The notes under the pieces were generated by a model. The model did no database searches, had not been told where the DNA came from, and was given only the letters and a program-made list of their open reading frames with translations. This document shows positions 44,440-53,760 of a DNA stretch of 64,000 bases, piece by piece. Origin of the DNA: Mycobacterium kansasii ATCC 12478. GTDB lineage: Bacteria > Actinomycetota > Actinomycetes > Mycobacteriales > Mycobacteriaceae. Each line of letters begins with the position of its first letter. Position 1 is the stretch's first letter. The DNA is taken from the NCBI RefSeq assembly GCF_000157895.3, contig NC_022663.1, positions 4,154,001 through 4,218,000 on the forward strand, written 5' to 3'. A program made the translations under genes and the position numbers.

Positions 44440-47400
44440 GCGAGTAACTTTCCGGGTCCGAAGACGTCGACCTGTTCAGCGAATGCTTTGAGCCAGCCGT
44501 CGTCGGCGTCGGTGTGCTTGAACCGCAACACCAGCCAGCCGGCCTCGTCTTCCAGCTTCGCCCGCGCCTGCTCGTCTTTTTGCTGCTGATACTCGGAGTC
44601 GTGGTGGGGGCCGTCGACGAACACGGCGACGTCCATTCCTGATGTGTGGTAGGCGAAGTCGGGTCTGACGTAGTAGCCGTCGACCATCCGCTGTGCCTCG
44701 TCGGGCAGCCGATAGCCTTGCTGCTCCAGCAGATCCAGGAAGTGCCGTTCCAGATCGCTGTCACAGGTCTTCTTCAGACGTTCCAGTTGCTCGGCGCGTT
44801 CCTCACCGCCCGAACCGACCGCGACGGTCGCGGAGGCGAGGCGTTGCAGCAGCTCTTTCACGCAATGGCGATCGAGCTGTTGATGGTCCCACTGATTGGC
44901 GTAGGACAGCAGGCAGTCGTAACACGCTTGCGCACAGTCTTCGAGTGCATGCGGTGCCCGACGTTGGTCCGCCCCGGTGTCGGAGTCGAAGTGCAGAATC
45001 TCCAGGGCTTTGCGGGCGACGTCGCGCAGTTGCCCGTCCTCGGTCGCGACCCGCCGCAGCACACCGGCCCCGCCCTCGGCGGCTTCGAAGAACAGCAGCC
45101 GTGACCACGCGTGATCGCCGGTGTTGCCGGGCAACGGCTCGACGGCGAGCTCACTGCTTTCCAGCTGGTACACGGCTTCGACGGCGCGTTTGAGGGCATA
45201 CATTGCGGCCATGCGTTGCTCGCTGGGAATAGATGGATCCAGGTGCAGCACAAGGGCGTTGCGGTGGTCCTCGACGTAGGGAATGACCCGGATGTAGCGC
45301 GGCGCCTCCCCGTGCACGTTTTTGGCCAGATCGGACTCGGCGCACCAGCGGCCCTCCACGGTGTCGAGCACGTGGCCGCGGGTGTCCTTCTTCTTACGGC
45401 GGCGCAGGCCGACGTTCATCCGGCGGATCAGCGCGGTGTCCCCGTAGGTCATGGTGCCCAGTTCCTGACCGTCGACGCTGATGCTGCTGGTGAGCTGACC
45501 GGCGCGCACCCCGTGCGGCACAAACCGCAGCGTGGTGACGATTTCATGGCCGGCGCGGTGACGCTCTTCCTCGTCGGCGCTGATCCGGTCCCGTCGCCGG
45601 GTCTTGACCGCGAGCAGGCGCATCATCTCGCTCATCGTGTCGAGGGACCCGGAGCCGCAATGCTCGCAGAACTCCACATTGGTCGGTGTGTTGCACTCGT
45701 GGAGGTAGCCGCATCGGTTGCAGCGTTTGATTTCGGTCATGTTGACGCCCGTGCCGTCTGCGCGGGCGGGGAGGCTGACCCGGTTGACTTGGTAGCGGGC
45801 GCCCTCGTGATAGATGAATGCGTCCGGCCCGAACTCGCTGATGGCCAAGAATCGGGGGCGCTGGATGAAGTCACCCTCGCCGTTGCGGGTGCGCCGCTCG
45901 GCCGGAATGAACGCCGACAGCGGGAGGCGTGGGAACGAGTAGCCCGGCAGGAAACCTTCGGAGGCGAAGTAGCGGTAGGTGTAGAAGTCGCCCTGCACTA
46001 CGTCGTCGACTTGACCTTTGAGCAGATCCAGCGCAGCGCGTGCTTCCGACATCCTGGCCCGGGCTCGTTGCTTCGATGCTTCCGAGGCTCCAATCGTCTT
46101 GAGAATCTGTGCAGCGCTGTCTAATTCGGCTTGCGCCTCACGGTAGAGGCCGCGCCATCGGTCGGCGGCCAGGTTAAAGCGCGCCGGGGCGCGGTCCACG
46201 GTGTCGGCGACCCAGGTGTCGGTCCACCACGGCGCCGAGGTGACCTCGCTGGTGGCGGTCAGGACGGCAGTGATCGCGTCGATGGCCGCCGCTCGACTCG
46301 CCTTGGACGTGATGCGCGCCTGGACCTCGGGGCGCAGCGGTTCACCGGGCTGGTCGATGTCGAGCAGCTCGACCATGCTGGCCTTGAGGTCGAGGTCGCA
46401 CTGCACCAGCCAGATGGCGTGCGCGTGGGCCCGGACCAAATCTTGGTTGCCCAGCTCCAGCCTCGGCGGCGCCACGGCGCCGGCGACCATGTCCTGGCTG
46501 CGCCGAAAGTAATAGGCGTCGTGGGCATTTCCGGTGGCGCAGTAGGTCAGCGCGATCGCCGGCTGCCCGGAGCGGCCGGCACGCCCGGAGCGCTGCGCGT
46601 AGTTGGCCGGGGTGGGCGGGACGTTTCGCATGCCGACGACGTTGAGGCTCCTGATGTCGACGCCGAGTTCCATCGTCGGCGAGCAGTACAGCACCGGCAG
46701 CTGCGCGTTGGAGAACTCGTCTTCGCGCTGCTGGCGTTTGGACGGCTCAACCTGTGCGGTGTGCTCGCGTGCTTCCAAGCCCACCAACGCTTGCGCGGTC
46801 TCGGAATACAGCTGGCGGAAGTACGGGTTGACGCGGCCCTGCGTCCGGTTGCCGCGAATCGGATCGGGTGCGCGATGCTGACCCGTGCCCGCGTGCCATT
46901 CGATCAGGCTGGCATGGATGCGATAACCGGTGCGCCGCTTCGGCATCTTGACGCGCACCAAGATGCCGGCGCTGGCCATCGTTTCGAGTAGCCCTTCGAT
47001 CAGGGTGTCGGCATCGGCCACTTTCAGTTTTTGGGCATGCGCCGGAAAGCGGCCGGGACGCCGCAACCAGCGCCCGTAAGCTCCAAGGCCCGACAAGTAG
47101 AGGTCAACGCCGGTGCCCGCGACGCTTTTGGGCCGGCTGCCGGGATACGCGGTGCCACTATACGTTCCGGATTCGTCGGTGATCGCCCATGGATCTTTCA
47201 GCCACTCCCGGCTGGCACGCCTGATCGCGTCGAACTTCTCCTCACTAAGGAATTCGGTTTCGATGCAAAGGTTCCGGCGCAGTTCATCGAGTAGCACGTG
47301 CATCAACTGGCGGCGGATCTTGGAATCTGCGTCCGCTAATGGGTTCCCGAGAGTTGCCCACTTGGTGTCGTCATCTGCGAGCTGATCCAAACCGAAGTAA

Positions 47401-49577
47401 TCCAGCCGCAATTGACCGGTTTGCTCGAGGTTGGGCATGGTGATGCGCCATCCGCGGGCGAGGTCGCGCCACAGTCGATAGGTGACGACATCGCGCAGCG
47501 CGCGTGCGATTTTCTTGCGCGGCACGAGCTCGTCGGCGGTGTCCTCGTCGCGCGCGAAGCGTTTGAGTTTGTTACCGCCGAGCGCGGAAACCACTTCGGG
47601 CCCCAGGTTCTCGTCAGTGAGTGGCCCGTCGCCATGGTTGACGGCGGCCCGGTAGAGTGCGGATCGAATCAACGCGACGATGACGAAGTCGTTGAAGTGT
47701 CCGGCCTGAAGGCTCGCATCCTGACGATTGTCGCTGAACGCCAGGAACTTCCGCGCTTCGGCATCGAGGTCGGTCTCGTCGCGCAGGGCACGCACGACTG
47801 ATTGCGACAGCACCGTCACCGCGCTGGCCCGGCCCTCGGTACCAAGGCTGGCCACGCGGGAGAACTCCGACTGCCGGGCGCTCTCGTAGCTCGTCTTGCA
47901 CGAGGGGCAGAAGTCAAGCCGTTCGAAGAACGCAACGGGCATTCCGTCGTCGGTGATGCTGCCAAAAGGGTCGACGCGCAGCGATACCGGGAGCTTGTTG
48001 AGGCGCGCGGGATCAAGGGCTTGGCCCGCACCGGCAGACACCGCCCAGTCGTCGGGCACCAGCTCCAGAAGTGCGGGGTCGGTCGGATCGGGCCATGGTT
48101 GGTCAGTGACGTAGAGCAGCCCGGTCGCGTCGGGTTGCTCATCAATGCCTGAGTGCAGGATGCGTGGACTGAAACTCTTGCGGCCGCGATCGAGGTTGAC
48201 CACCAAGAACTCCTGGCCGCATTCCCGGCAAAAGGCCAGTGGAAATAACGGTTGACCCGCCGGCCGCTCGGGTGCGCTTCGTTGGTATTGCGTTGTAAGG
48301 TAACGGCTTTTCACCGGCTCCAGCGTGGTGTAGACGGTGTCGCCCTTGCCGATGAACTGGTGCAGCTTGAACGCGAATAGCGAACGACCCTGGGGATCGC
48401 GGGCTCGCGACCCTGCCAGCAAGAGTTTCCGGAGTTTGTCACGGCACACGTGTTCGTCGACACGCGTCTCGGCGTGTAGCTTTGCCGCCGCCTCGCTCAG
48501 CTTGCTCGGTGGGCGGCGGCTGAGCTTTCCCTCGTCGTCTTCGCGCAGCCCGAACTCTTCCTCGGCCCACACGGCCAGCGGATCGGTCCGCAAGTCTTCC
48601 CAAGTATCCGGGGTCGACGCTGGCAGCCGCGCGGTGAGCGCAGCCGTATCGACGTGGCCGGACGTCGCCCGTCGCAGCGTCTCGCCGACCACGTTGGCGG
48701 CCGGGATCTTGACACCGAAGATTCGGGTGGCCAGGTCGGCGACCTGCTGGCGCTGCTCGGCCTTGGTGCCCGGACCGGCGAGGGTCGCACTGGTGCCGAT
48801 GCACTGCAGCTTTTCAGCGTTGATCGCGCTGCGCAGCCGGCGCACCAGCATCGCGACGTCGGCGCCCTGGCGCCCGCGATAGGTGTGCAGCTCGTCGAGG
48901 ACCAGGAACGACAGGTTCTCGGCACTGGAGATCAGCGCCTTACGCTCACGTGGCCGGGTGAGCATCAGCTCGAGCATCACGTAGTTGGTCAGCAAGATGT
49001 CCGGCGGCGATGCCAGGATCGTCTCGCGTTCGCTTGACGTCTCCTGTCCGGTGTAGCGGGCGAACGTCACCTTTTGGTTCGCGGTACCGAGGAACTTCTC
49101 CAGTTCGCTGCGCTGACTATTGGCCAGCGCGTTCATCGGGTAGACGACAATGGCTCGTACACCTTTGCCCGATCCCTCGCGCAACACCCGGTCCACGATG
49201 GGCACGATGTACGACATCGACTTGCCTGAGCCGGTGCCCGTGGTCAGAACGTACGATTCGCCGCGGTTGGCGATCTCGAAGGCGTCGCTCTGGTGCCGAT
49301 GGAAGGTGACTTCCCGGCCGATAGCGTCGTCGTCGGCCTTGATGCGGAAGATCTCCTGAGCTTGGGGATGCAGCACTCCCCGTTCGACCAGCTCGCCGAC
49401 CGACCCACCCGGCTCGAAAGCGGGGTTGAGCGCCAACCATGGCTCGGGCCACAGCAGGCCGTCGTCGATCTCGCCCTCGACCTTGGCCCGGATTTGCTCG
49501 TCCTTGATGTCAAGGAAGCCCTTCACGAAGGACTCGTAGTCGTTCAGGACTTCGTCAAGGACACCGAACGCGTCCAT
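44436..49577 (-). CDS. DEAD/DEAH helicase with DUF1998 and C-terminal Vsr-like nuclease domain
   Basis: The product has 1713 residues from the ATG at 49577, which has GGGAGGTGTC upstream; the frame stays open to 49850 without support. Walker A is TTGTGSGKS at 112-120, and motif II is LDELHTYRG near 227-235. A zinc ribbon (CNRCGYLHECNTPTNVEFCE) and the MrfA/DUF1998 cysteine motif CAQACYDCLLSYANQ follow. The last 106 residues (DLERHFLDLLEQQGYRLPDE, RPDFAYHTSGMDVAVFVDGP and KDEQARAKLEDEAGWLVLRF) fit the DUF559/Vsr-like PD-(D/E)xK nuclease fold. This is the first gene of the leftward operon. Confidence 0.88.
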   Translation of the reverse strand: MDAFGVLDEVLNDYESFVKGFLDIKDEQIRAKVEGEIDDGLLWPEPWLALNPAFEPGGSVGELVERGVLHPQAQEIFRIKADDDAIGREVTFHRHQSDAFEIANRGESYVLTTGTGSGKSMSYIVPIVDRVLREGSGKGVRAIVVYPMNALANSQRSELEKFLGTANQKVTFARYTGQETSSERETILASPPDILLTNYVMLELMLTRPRERKALISSAENLSFLVLDELHTYRGRQGADVAMLVRRLRSAINAEKLQCIGTSATLAGPGTKAEQRQQVADLATRIFGVKIPAANVVGETLRRATSGHVDTAALTARLPASTPDTWEDLRTDPLAVWAEEEFGLREDDEGKLSRRPPSKLSEAAAKLHAETRVDEHVCRDKLRKLLLAGSRARDPQGRSLFAFKLHQFIGKGDTVYTTLEPVKSRYLTTQYQRSAPERPAGQPLFPLAFCRECGQEFLVVNLDRGRKSFSPRILHSGIDEQPDATGLLYVTDQPWPDPTDPALLELVPDDWAVSAGAGQALDPARLNKLPVSLRVDPFGSITDDGMPVAFFERLDFCPSCKTSYESARQSEFSRVASLGTEGRASAVTVLSQSVVRALRDETDLDAEARKFLAFSDNRQDASLQAGHFNDFVIVALIRSALYRAAVNHGDGPLTDENLGPEVVSALGGNKLKRFARDEDTADELVPRKKIARALRDVVTYRLWRDLARGWRITMPNLEQTGQLRLDYFGLDQLADDDTKWATLGNPLADADSKIRRQLMHVLLDELRRNLCIETEFLSEEKFDAIRRASREWLKDPWAITDESGTYSGTAYPGSRPKSVAGTGVDLYLSGLGAYGRWLRRPGRFPAHAQKLKVADADTLIEGLLETMASAGILVRVKMPKRRTGYRIHASLIEWHAGTGQHRAPDPIRGNRTQGRVNPYFRQLYSETAQALVGLEAREHTAQVEPSKRQQREDEFSNAQLPVLYCSPTMELGVDIRSLNVVGMRNVPPTPANYAQRSGRAGRSGQPAIALTYCATGNAHDAYYFRRSQDMVAGAVAPPRLELGNQDLVRAHAHAIWLVQCDLDLKASMVELLDIDQPGEPLRPEVQARITSKASRAAAIDAITAVLTATSEVTSAPWWTDTWVADTVDRAPARFNLAADRWRGLYREAQAELDSAAQILKTIGASEASKQRARARMSEARAALDLLKGQVDDVVQGDFYTYRYFASEGFLPGYSFPRLPLSAFIPAERRTRNGEGDFIQRPRFLAISEFGPDAFIYHEGARYQVNRVSLPARADGTGVNMTEIKRCNRCGYLHECNTPTNVEFCEHCGSGSLDTMSEMMRLLAVKTRRRDRISADEEERHRAGHEIVTTLRFVPHGVRAGQLTSSISVDGQELGTMTYGDTALIRRMNVGLRRRKKKDTRGHVLDTVEGRWCAESDLAKNVHGEAPRYIRVIPYVEDHRNALVLHLDPSIPSEQRMAAMYALKRAVEAVYQLESSELAVEPLPGNTGDHAWSRLLFFEAAEGGAGVLRRVATEDGQLRDVARKALEILHFDSDTGADQRRAPHALEDCAQACYDCLLSYANQWDHQQLDRHCVKELLQRLASATVAVGSGGEERAEQLERLKKTCDSDLERHFLDLLEQQGYRLPDEAQRMVDGYYVRPDFAYHTSGMDVAVFVDGPHHDSEYQQQKDEQARAKLEDEAGWLVLRFKHTDADDGWLKAFAEQVDVFGPGKLLA

Positions 49578-49894
49578 GACACCTCCCGTTAGGAAGCTGG
49601 TACCGACCCGGTGGCGACCATACTTCGGGTGTCCGACAAATTTGGCACGTTGTCGCATTTTCCGAAGTGATCGGTGACGGACCACGTGCATGGGCGCCCC
49701 GCAGCCATGCGGTGTCTGTGGCGGCAGCTCGCGGTCCGAGAACGGGATAAAGGTTTGCGCGTCGGCAACGTTTGGCCCGAATAAACGTCGCCCAAGCCAA
49801 CAGGCTAGCCGAGCGTGCCGCGGCATTCGTCGCTGGGCGGCCGAACGCATTTCACCCCAAATGCGTGGATGTAGTGGCCTTAACGCCTGCTGCG
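49578..49894. other. 317-nt leader/intergenic region upstream of the island
   Basis: It should contain the promoter of the defence operon. I see no regulator gene and no strong palindrome. The long ORF extension of the helicase through it reads as shadow. Confidence 0.4.
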
Positions 49895-50223
49895 TCAGAG
49901 CGTGATGACCTCGACGTCAGGCACCGCGGAGTAGTCGCCGTCCTGGGTCACGATCGGAATCTGGTGCGCCACTGCGGTTGCCGCAATCCAACTGTCGTTG
50001 ATCGGTTCCCGCAGGTGGGCGGCTCGCAGCTTGGATACCAGCAGTGCCCACGCTTCGGAAACCCTCTCGTCGACGCTCAGCGGTTCGAATCGTTGGGCAA
50101 GCTGATAGGTGGAGAGCCGGCGTGCCGCGGCTTCCGGGCCGGGGGCTTGCAGCACTCCCAAGCGGAGTTCGCCGAGCGTGAGTTTGGGTAGACCGGCGTC
50201 CGATCCGCGCTGCCGGAATGAGC
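49895..50223 (-). pseudogene. VapC-type PIN toxin, 5'-truncated
   Basis: The C-terminal two thirds of a PIN toxin is clear: LTLGELRLGVLQAPGPEAAA, then EPINDSWIAATAVAHQIPIV and TQDGDYSAVPDVEVITL, carrying the conserved Glu, Asp and Asp. The first strand with the essential N-terminal aspartate (usually xLDTSVLI) is missing. Upstream codons (MCHWCHSCHW...) are not PIN-like and no vapB is present. It lies just before the FIST gene's stop, same strand. It is most likely a decayed copy; the exact breakpoint is uncertain. Confidence 0.7.
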
Positions 50224-50332
50224 TCCCGGCACCAGGCGCCGGCTTGTCGCTGAAAAGTCGCTCATAGCCGGGCACAACGCATAGTGCCCGCCGCCAGTGA
50301 CAGCTGTGACACCAGTGACACACCCCGCGCAG

Positions 50333-51484
50333 TCAGTCGACGAACAGCGCCAACGACGCCGTGTAGCCGTGCAGCGCGTTGCGGCCGAAAACCGGGCCGA
50401 TCTCGCCGGCGGCGAAGAAACCGGCCAGCGGAATCCCGCCCAGCAGGTCCTCGATCGTCGACGCGTCGTGGTCGGCCACCCCGAACATCCGCCGCCCCCG
50501 CCCGTTGCAGGTGAACAGCAGCGCACCCGCCGGACGCCCACCCAGCTCGGCCGCCGCCCGCTCCACGGCCAGGTGCAGGTCCTTGTCCGCCGACGCGGCG
50601 TCCCGGACCTGGAACTGCACCGTCGTGCCGACCTCGACGACCTCGCCGATCTCGATCACCCCGGTCGAAGGATCGGCGCCCAGCAGCCCGCGGATCAGGA
50701 AGTCGCCCTGCCCCGGAGCCGCCAGGTGCTCGTCGACCACGATGCCGATCTGCAGGCCACGGCTGACCAGCTCCTGCTCGTGCAAGGGCAAGCCCTCGAC
50801 GATCTCTCGCAGGCGCACCAGCGGTGGACGGCCGCCCAGCTCGGTGATCACCGCGCCGTCCGCGCCGGTGACGATGTAGGGACGGCCGATCGGCCGGCAG
50901 CCCTGCGACACGATGGGGATGCTGTGCACACCGGGCAGGCGCACACCGACGAGCCCCGAGCTGAACACGCCGCGATCGCGGAACAGCCGGGTGCCGCCCG
51001 GGCCGCGTCCACCACTGGCCAGGCCACCCACCACGGTCGTTCCCGGCAGGTCGCTGTTGAGGTGCTCGATGAGCAGACTCGACGGGAATGTGTACGGGTC
51101 CGGTAACAGCAGATGCAGATCGTGGGCGGTCCGATCGAACCGGTAACCGGTCAGCAGTCCGCCCGAACCGGTGCGGACGAAGTCCAGCTGGAACGTTTCG
51201 GCGGCCAGACCCGACGCCAGCCACACCGCCACCGCCGGCTGGTCCTCGATCTCATGCCGGCCGGCGACAACCGCCTGGGCGACACAGCCGATCAGCGGGG
51301 GCGATCCCACGATCTCCTGCACCGCGTTAAGGACGTCCGCCGCCTGATCGGAGTGCGATCGCGAACCGAGCAGCACGGCCAGCGACGGCATCTCACCGGC
51401 GAGCTCGTCGCACGCCTGCGTGGCGGCCTCCACCGCCGCCTTCCGCGCATCGGGCGCGGTGGAGAATCCGACTCCGATCCGCAC
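50333..51484 (-). CDS. FIST-domain protein
   Basis: The product has 383 residues, the length of M. tuberculosis Rv0628c. The FIST N domain (about 1-200) and FIST C domain (210-375) are visible by their pattern: MRIGVGFSTAPDARKAAVEA, GGLASGGRGPGGTRLFRDRG, then LLFTCNGRGRRMFGVADHDA and PLAGFFAAGEIGPVFGRNAL. FIST domains are thought to sense small ligands such as amino acids. Start is a GTG; GGAGG nearly touches it, so the start is uncertain. No kinase or cyclase partner is adjacent. Confidence 0.85.
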   Translation of the reverse strand: MRIGVGFSTAPDARKAAVEAATQACDELAGEMPSLAVLLGSRSHSDQAADVLNAVQEIVGSPPLIGCVAQAVVAGRHEIEDQPAVAVWLASGLAAETFQLDFVRTGSGGLLTGYRFDRTAHDLHLLLPDPYTFPSSLLIEHLNSDLPGTTVVGGLASGGRGPGGTRLFRDRGVFSSGLVGVRLPGVHSIPIVSQGCRPIGRPYIVTGADGAVITELGGRPPLVRLREIVEGLPLHEQELVSRGLQIGIVVDEHLAAPGQGDFLIRGLLGADPSTGVIEIGEVVEVGTTVQFQVRDAASADKDLHLAVERAAAELGGRPAGALLFTCNGRGRRMFGVADHDASTIEDLLGGIPLAGFFAAGEIGPVFGRNALHGYTASLALFVD

Positions 51485-51626
51485 CCCTCCATCATGCGCC
51501 GATGCGCCGCTTCTCAGGGCCTATTTTCGGACCGTTGCTCGACGGGACCGTCTGCCACGGCGAAGCCGTCTAGCACGCCGAGCGGATCGGCACTGCGTAG
51601 CCTTGCAGCGATTCAGTCGTCGTTGA

Positions 51627-52007
51627 AGGATTGCGCATGAAGATTGGGGCCTGCTGACCCATGTGGATCGCCGCAGCGGGCGTCACTACCGGACGCCGGT
51701 GGGCAGCCATCCCTACGGCGACGGCTTCGTGCTGCCGTTGACTCATGGCACTCACACCGACTGGTACCGAAACCTCATGGCCGCCGGTGACGGCGCACTC
51801 GATTGGAAAGGGCATTGGAAGGGGCGTAGCTATCGGCTGGAGCGGCCGGAGCTCGATTCCGGGGTTGAGCCGATGTGGGTGTGGCCCGCGTCGGAACGGA
51901 TCATGTTGCAGTCAGCCGGGATCCATGACTTTGTGTGGCTGCATCAGCGCGCGGAGCCGGGCCCTCGGGAAATATGCCATAGACAACAGTTGCTAAGCGC
52001 AATATAG
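51627..52007 (+). pseudogene. Deazaflavin-dependent oxidoreductase-like protein, 5'-truncated
   Basis: The frame reads GLLTHVDRRSGRHYRTPVGS, then GDGFVLPLTHGTHTDWYRNL and SERIMLQSAGIHDFVWLHQ, matching the DUF385/F420-binding split barrel. The N-terminal 30-35 residues that should precede LLTHVDRRSG are missing: the frame meets a TGA at 51624 and has no ATG. A GTG at 51663 could allow a short product, but truncation is more likely. No ribosome-binding site fits. Confidence 0.6.
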
Positions 52008-52309
52008 GCACATATACTACTGCGCATTCGCCAACTCCCGAGCACCCGAGACTTCAATAACCACACCCCAATATGGCAGCCGCTACCTCGATTGGCGGCG
52101 GCGCCTGCCGCCGCCGAGGGATCGGCGCTCAACCCGACGCAGTTCACAGTCTGTGGATGCCAAGCCGTCGGCGCTTGAGCTGCGGCAATTCGCCAACGGC
52201 TCCAGCCACCAGGGCTGTCAGCATCCGCTGTACGGCCACCGATGGCCGCCGATGCGACCATTATCAGCGAACGCTAAACGAAGACAACGTATTTCGGAAA
52301 GTCAGGTCA
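52008..52309. other. 302-nt leader upstream of larE
   Basis: No gene is visible. Near 51996-52027 an imperfect dyad occurs (GCGCAATATA followed by TATACTACTGCGC) in an AT-rich patch. It could be the operator/promoter of the lar operon. Confidence 0.35.
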
Positions 52310-53107
52310 ATGCCGTTAACTCGACTGGATCGCGTCCTGCGCGACATACCCACCCGCATCGTAGCGTGCAGCGGCGGCGTGGACAGTCTGCTACTCGCCA
52401 CCGTCGCCCACCGAGCGGCGCCGCAAAGCACCACCGTGGCGCACGCGGTCACGCCAGCGGTTCCCGCCGCGGCCACGGCACGGGTTGTGGCGCATGCCGA
52501 AGCCGAAGGATGGACGTTGCAGCTGGTCCGTTCCAAGGAGTTCGACGACGAGCGCTACCTTTCCAATCCGCGTAACCGCTGCTATTTCTGCAAGAGTCAC
52601 CTTTACACCGCGATTCGCGAACTGCCGACGTGCGACGGCGCAACAATGTTGAGCGGCGCCAACTTCGACGATCTCGGCGAGTACCGGCCCGGTCTGATCG
52701 CCGCCGAGGAAAATCACGTCCGGCACCCGTACGTTGAAGCGGGTCTGGGCAAGGAAGACATCCGGTCGATCGCCCGCACGCTGGCGTTGGATTTTGCGGA
52801 TCTGCCCGCATCGCCATGTCTGGCCAGCCGCCTGTACACGGATACCGCTGTCACGCCGTCGCGGCTTCGCTCGATCGAGATCGGCGAAGACCTGCTGCGC
52901 ATGCTGACCGGAATCGACGTCGTCCGGTGCCGGCTGCGTGAGGACGTCGTGCTCATCGAGGTTCGCGCGGAAGACGCCGCACGTGTCACCGACGACGTCA
53001 TCGACCGGGTGGCTGCGGCCATGCGGAGGGTGGAACCGTCGCTGCACCGAGTCGTCCTGGACGACAAGCCATATCGTCCCGGTCGTGCCCTGGAGCTGCT
53101 GGCATGA
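52310..53107 (+). CDS. larE: ATP-dependent sulfur transferase LarE
   Basis: The product has 265 residues. The PP-loop SGGVDSLLLA at 21-30 binds ATP. LarE activates and supplies sulfur to the pyridinium-3,5-biscarboxylate precursor of the nickel-pincer nucleotide (NPN) cofactor. Three cysteines are notable: Cys91 and Cys94 (NRCYFCKSHLY) and Cys170 (ASPCLASR). A three-cysteine arrangement has been linked to a [4Fe-4S]-dependent LarE, whereas the single-Cys version is sacrificial; which applies here is inferred. Start at 52310 (MPLTRLDRVL); the longer frame from 52073 is shadow. Its stop overlaps larB (ATGA). Confidence 0.9.
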   Translation: MPLTRLDRVLRDIPTRIVACSGGVDSLLLATVAHRAAPQSTTVAHAVTPAVPAAATARVVAHAEAEGWTLQLVRSKEFDDERYLSNPRNRCYFCKSHLYTAIRELPTCDGATMLSGANFDDLGEYRPGLIAAEENHVRHPYVEAGLGKEDIRSIARTLALDFADLPASPCLASRLYTDTAVTPSRLRSIEIGEDLLRMLTGIDVVRCRLREDVVLIEVRAEDAARVTDDVIDRVAAAMRRVEPSLHRVVLDDKPYRPGRALELLA

Positions 53108-53760
53108 CCGTTTGCTACGACTACACCCGGCTGGCGCGCGTCGGAATGCCCGAGGCGATCTTCTGCCTCAATAAGACGACCAGCCAGCTACGCGCCATCG
53201 TGACCGAGTTGCTCGAACGGCCCGACAACCCGGTTCTGTTCACCCGGATGAGCGACGCCCAATACCAGACCGTCCGGCCACTCACCGGGCAAGCGCTGGA
53301 ATACGACGAGGAGTCGGCAACCGCTGTCCTTCATGGTTGTCTACCGACCCGCAACGGCACGGTGGCTGTTGTCACCGCCGGCACCTCAGACATCCCCGTG
53401 GCGGCCGAGGCTTGCCGGACGCTCGAGTTCCTTGGCTTCAAGGCCGCGCGCATCGCCGACGTTGGTGTAGCCGGTATCTGGCGTCTGCTGGAAAGAGTCG
53501 ACGAGATCCTCGACCACGACGTCGTGATCGTTGTTGCCGGTATGGATGCCGCACTCGCCTCGGTTGTCGGCGGGCTCACCGGCCAGCCCATGATCGCGGT
53601 ACCCACATCGACTGGCTACGGCGCAGCCGCCGACGGCGAAACCGCGCTTCGCTCGATGCTGACCAGCTGTGCCCAGGGCGTCACCGTGACGAATATCGAC
53701 AACGGCTTCGGAGCGGCGTGTGCAGCGAACCGAATCCTGCTGGCACTAAACCGAACATGA
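53104..53760 (+). CDS. larB: LarB, nicotinate adenine dinucleotide carboxylase/hydrolase
   Basis: The product has 218 residues. LarB carboxylates and cleaves nicotinic acid adenine dinucleotide, the first step of NPN cofactor synthesis. The PurE-like domain is clear: VAVVTAGTSDIPVAAEACRT, DVGVAGIWRLL, VVAGMDAALASVVGGL, and the C-terminal SCAQGVTVTNIDNGFGAA, whose cysteine is the conserved family residue. It overlaps larE and larC by 4 nt each, so the three are co-translated. Confidence 0.9.
   Translation: MTVCYDYTRLARVGMPEAIFCLNKTTSQLRAIVTELLERPDNPVLFTRMSDAQYQTVRPLTGQALEYDEESATAVLHGCLPTRNGTVAVVTAGTSDIPVAAEACRTLEFLGFKAARIADVGVAGIWRLLERVDEILDHDVVIVVAGMDAALASVVGGLTGQPMIAVPTSTGYGAAADGETALRSMLTSCAQGVTVTNIDNGFGAACAANRILLALNRT

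Noticed and set aside
22918..49577. CRISPR array or tRNA-linked integration site near the island
   Set aside because: No regular direct repeats with spacers and no tRNA-like cloverleaf were seen on either strand.
51570..51815. Minus-strand 81-codon ORF opposite the oxidoreductase remnant
   Set aside because: It is a reverse shadow of the oxidoreductase frame.
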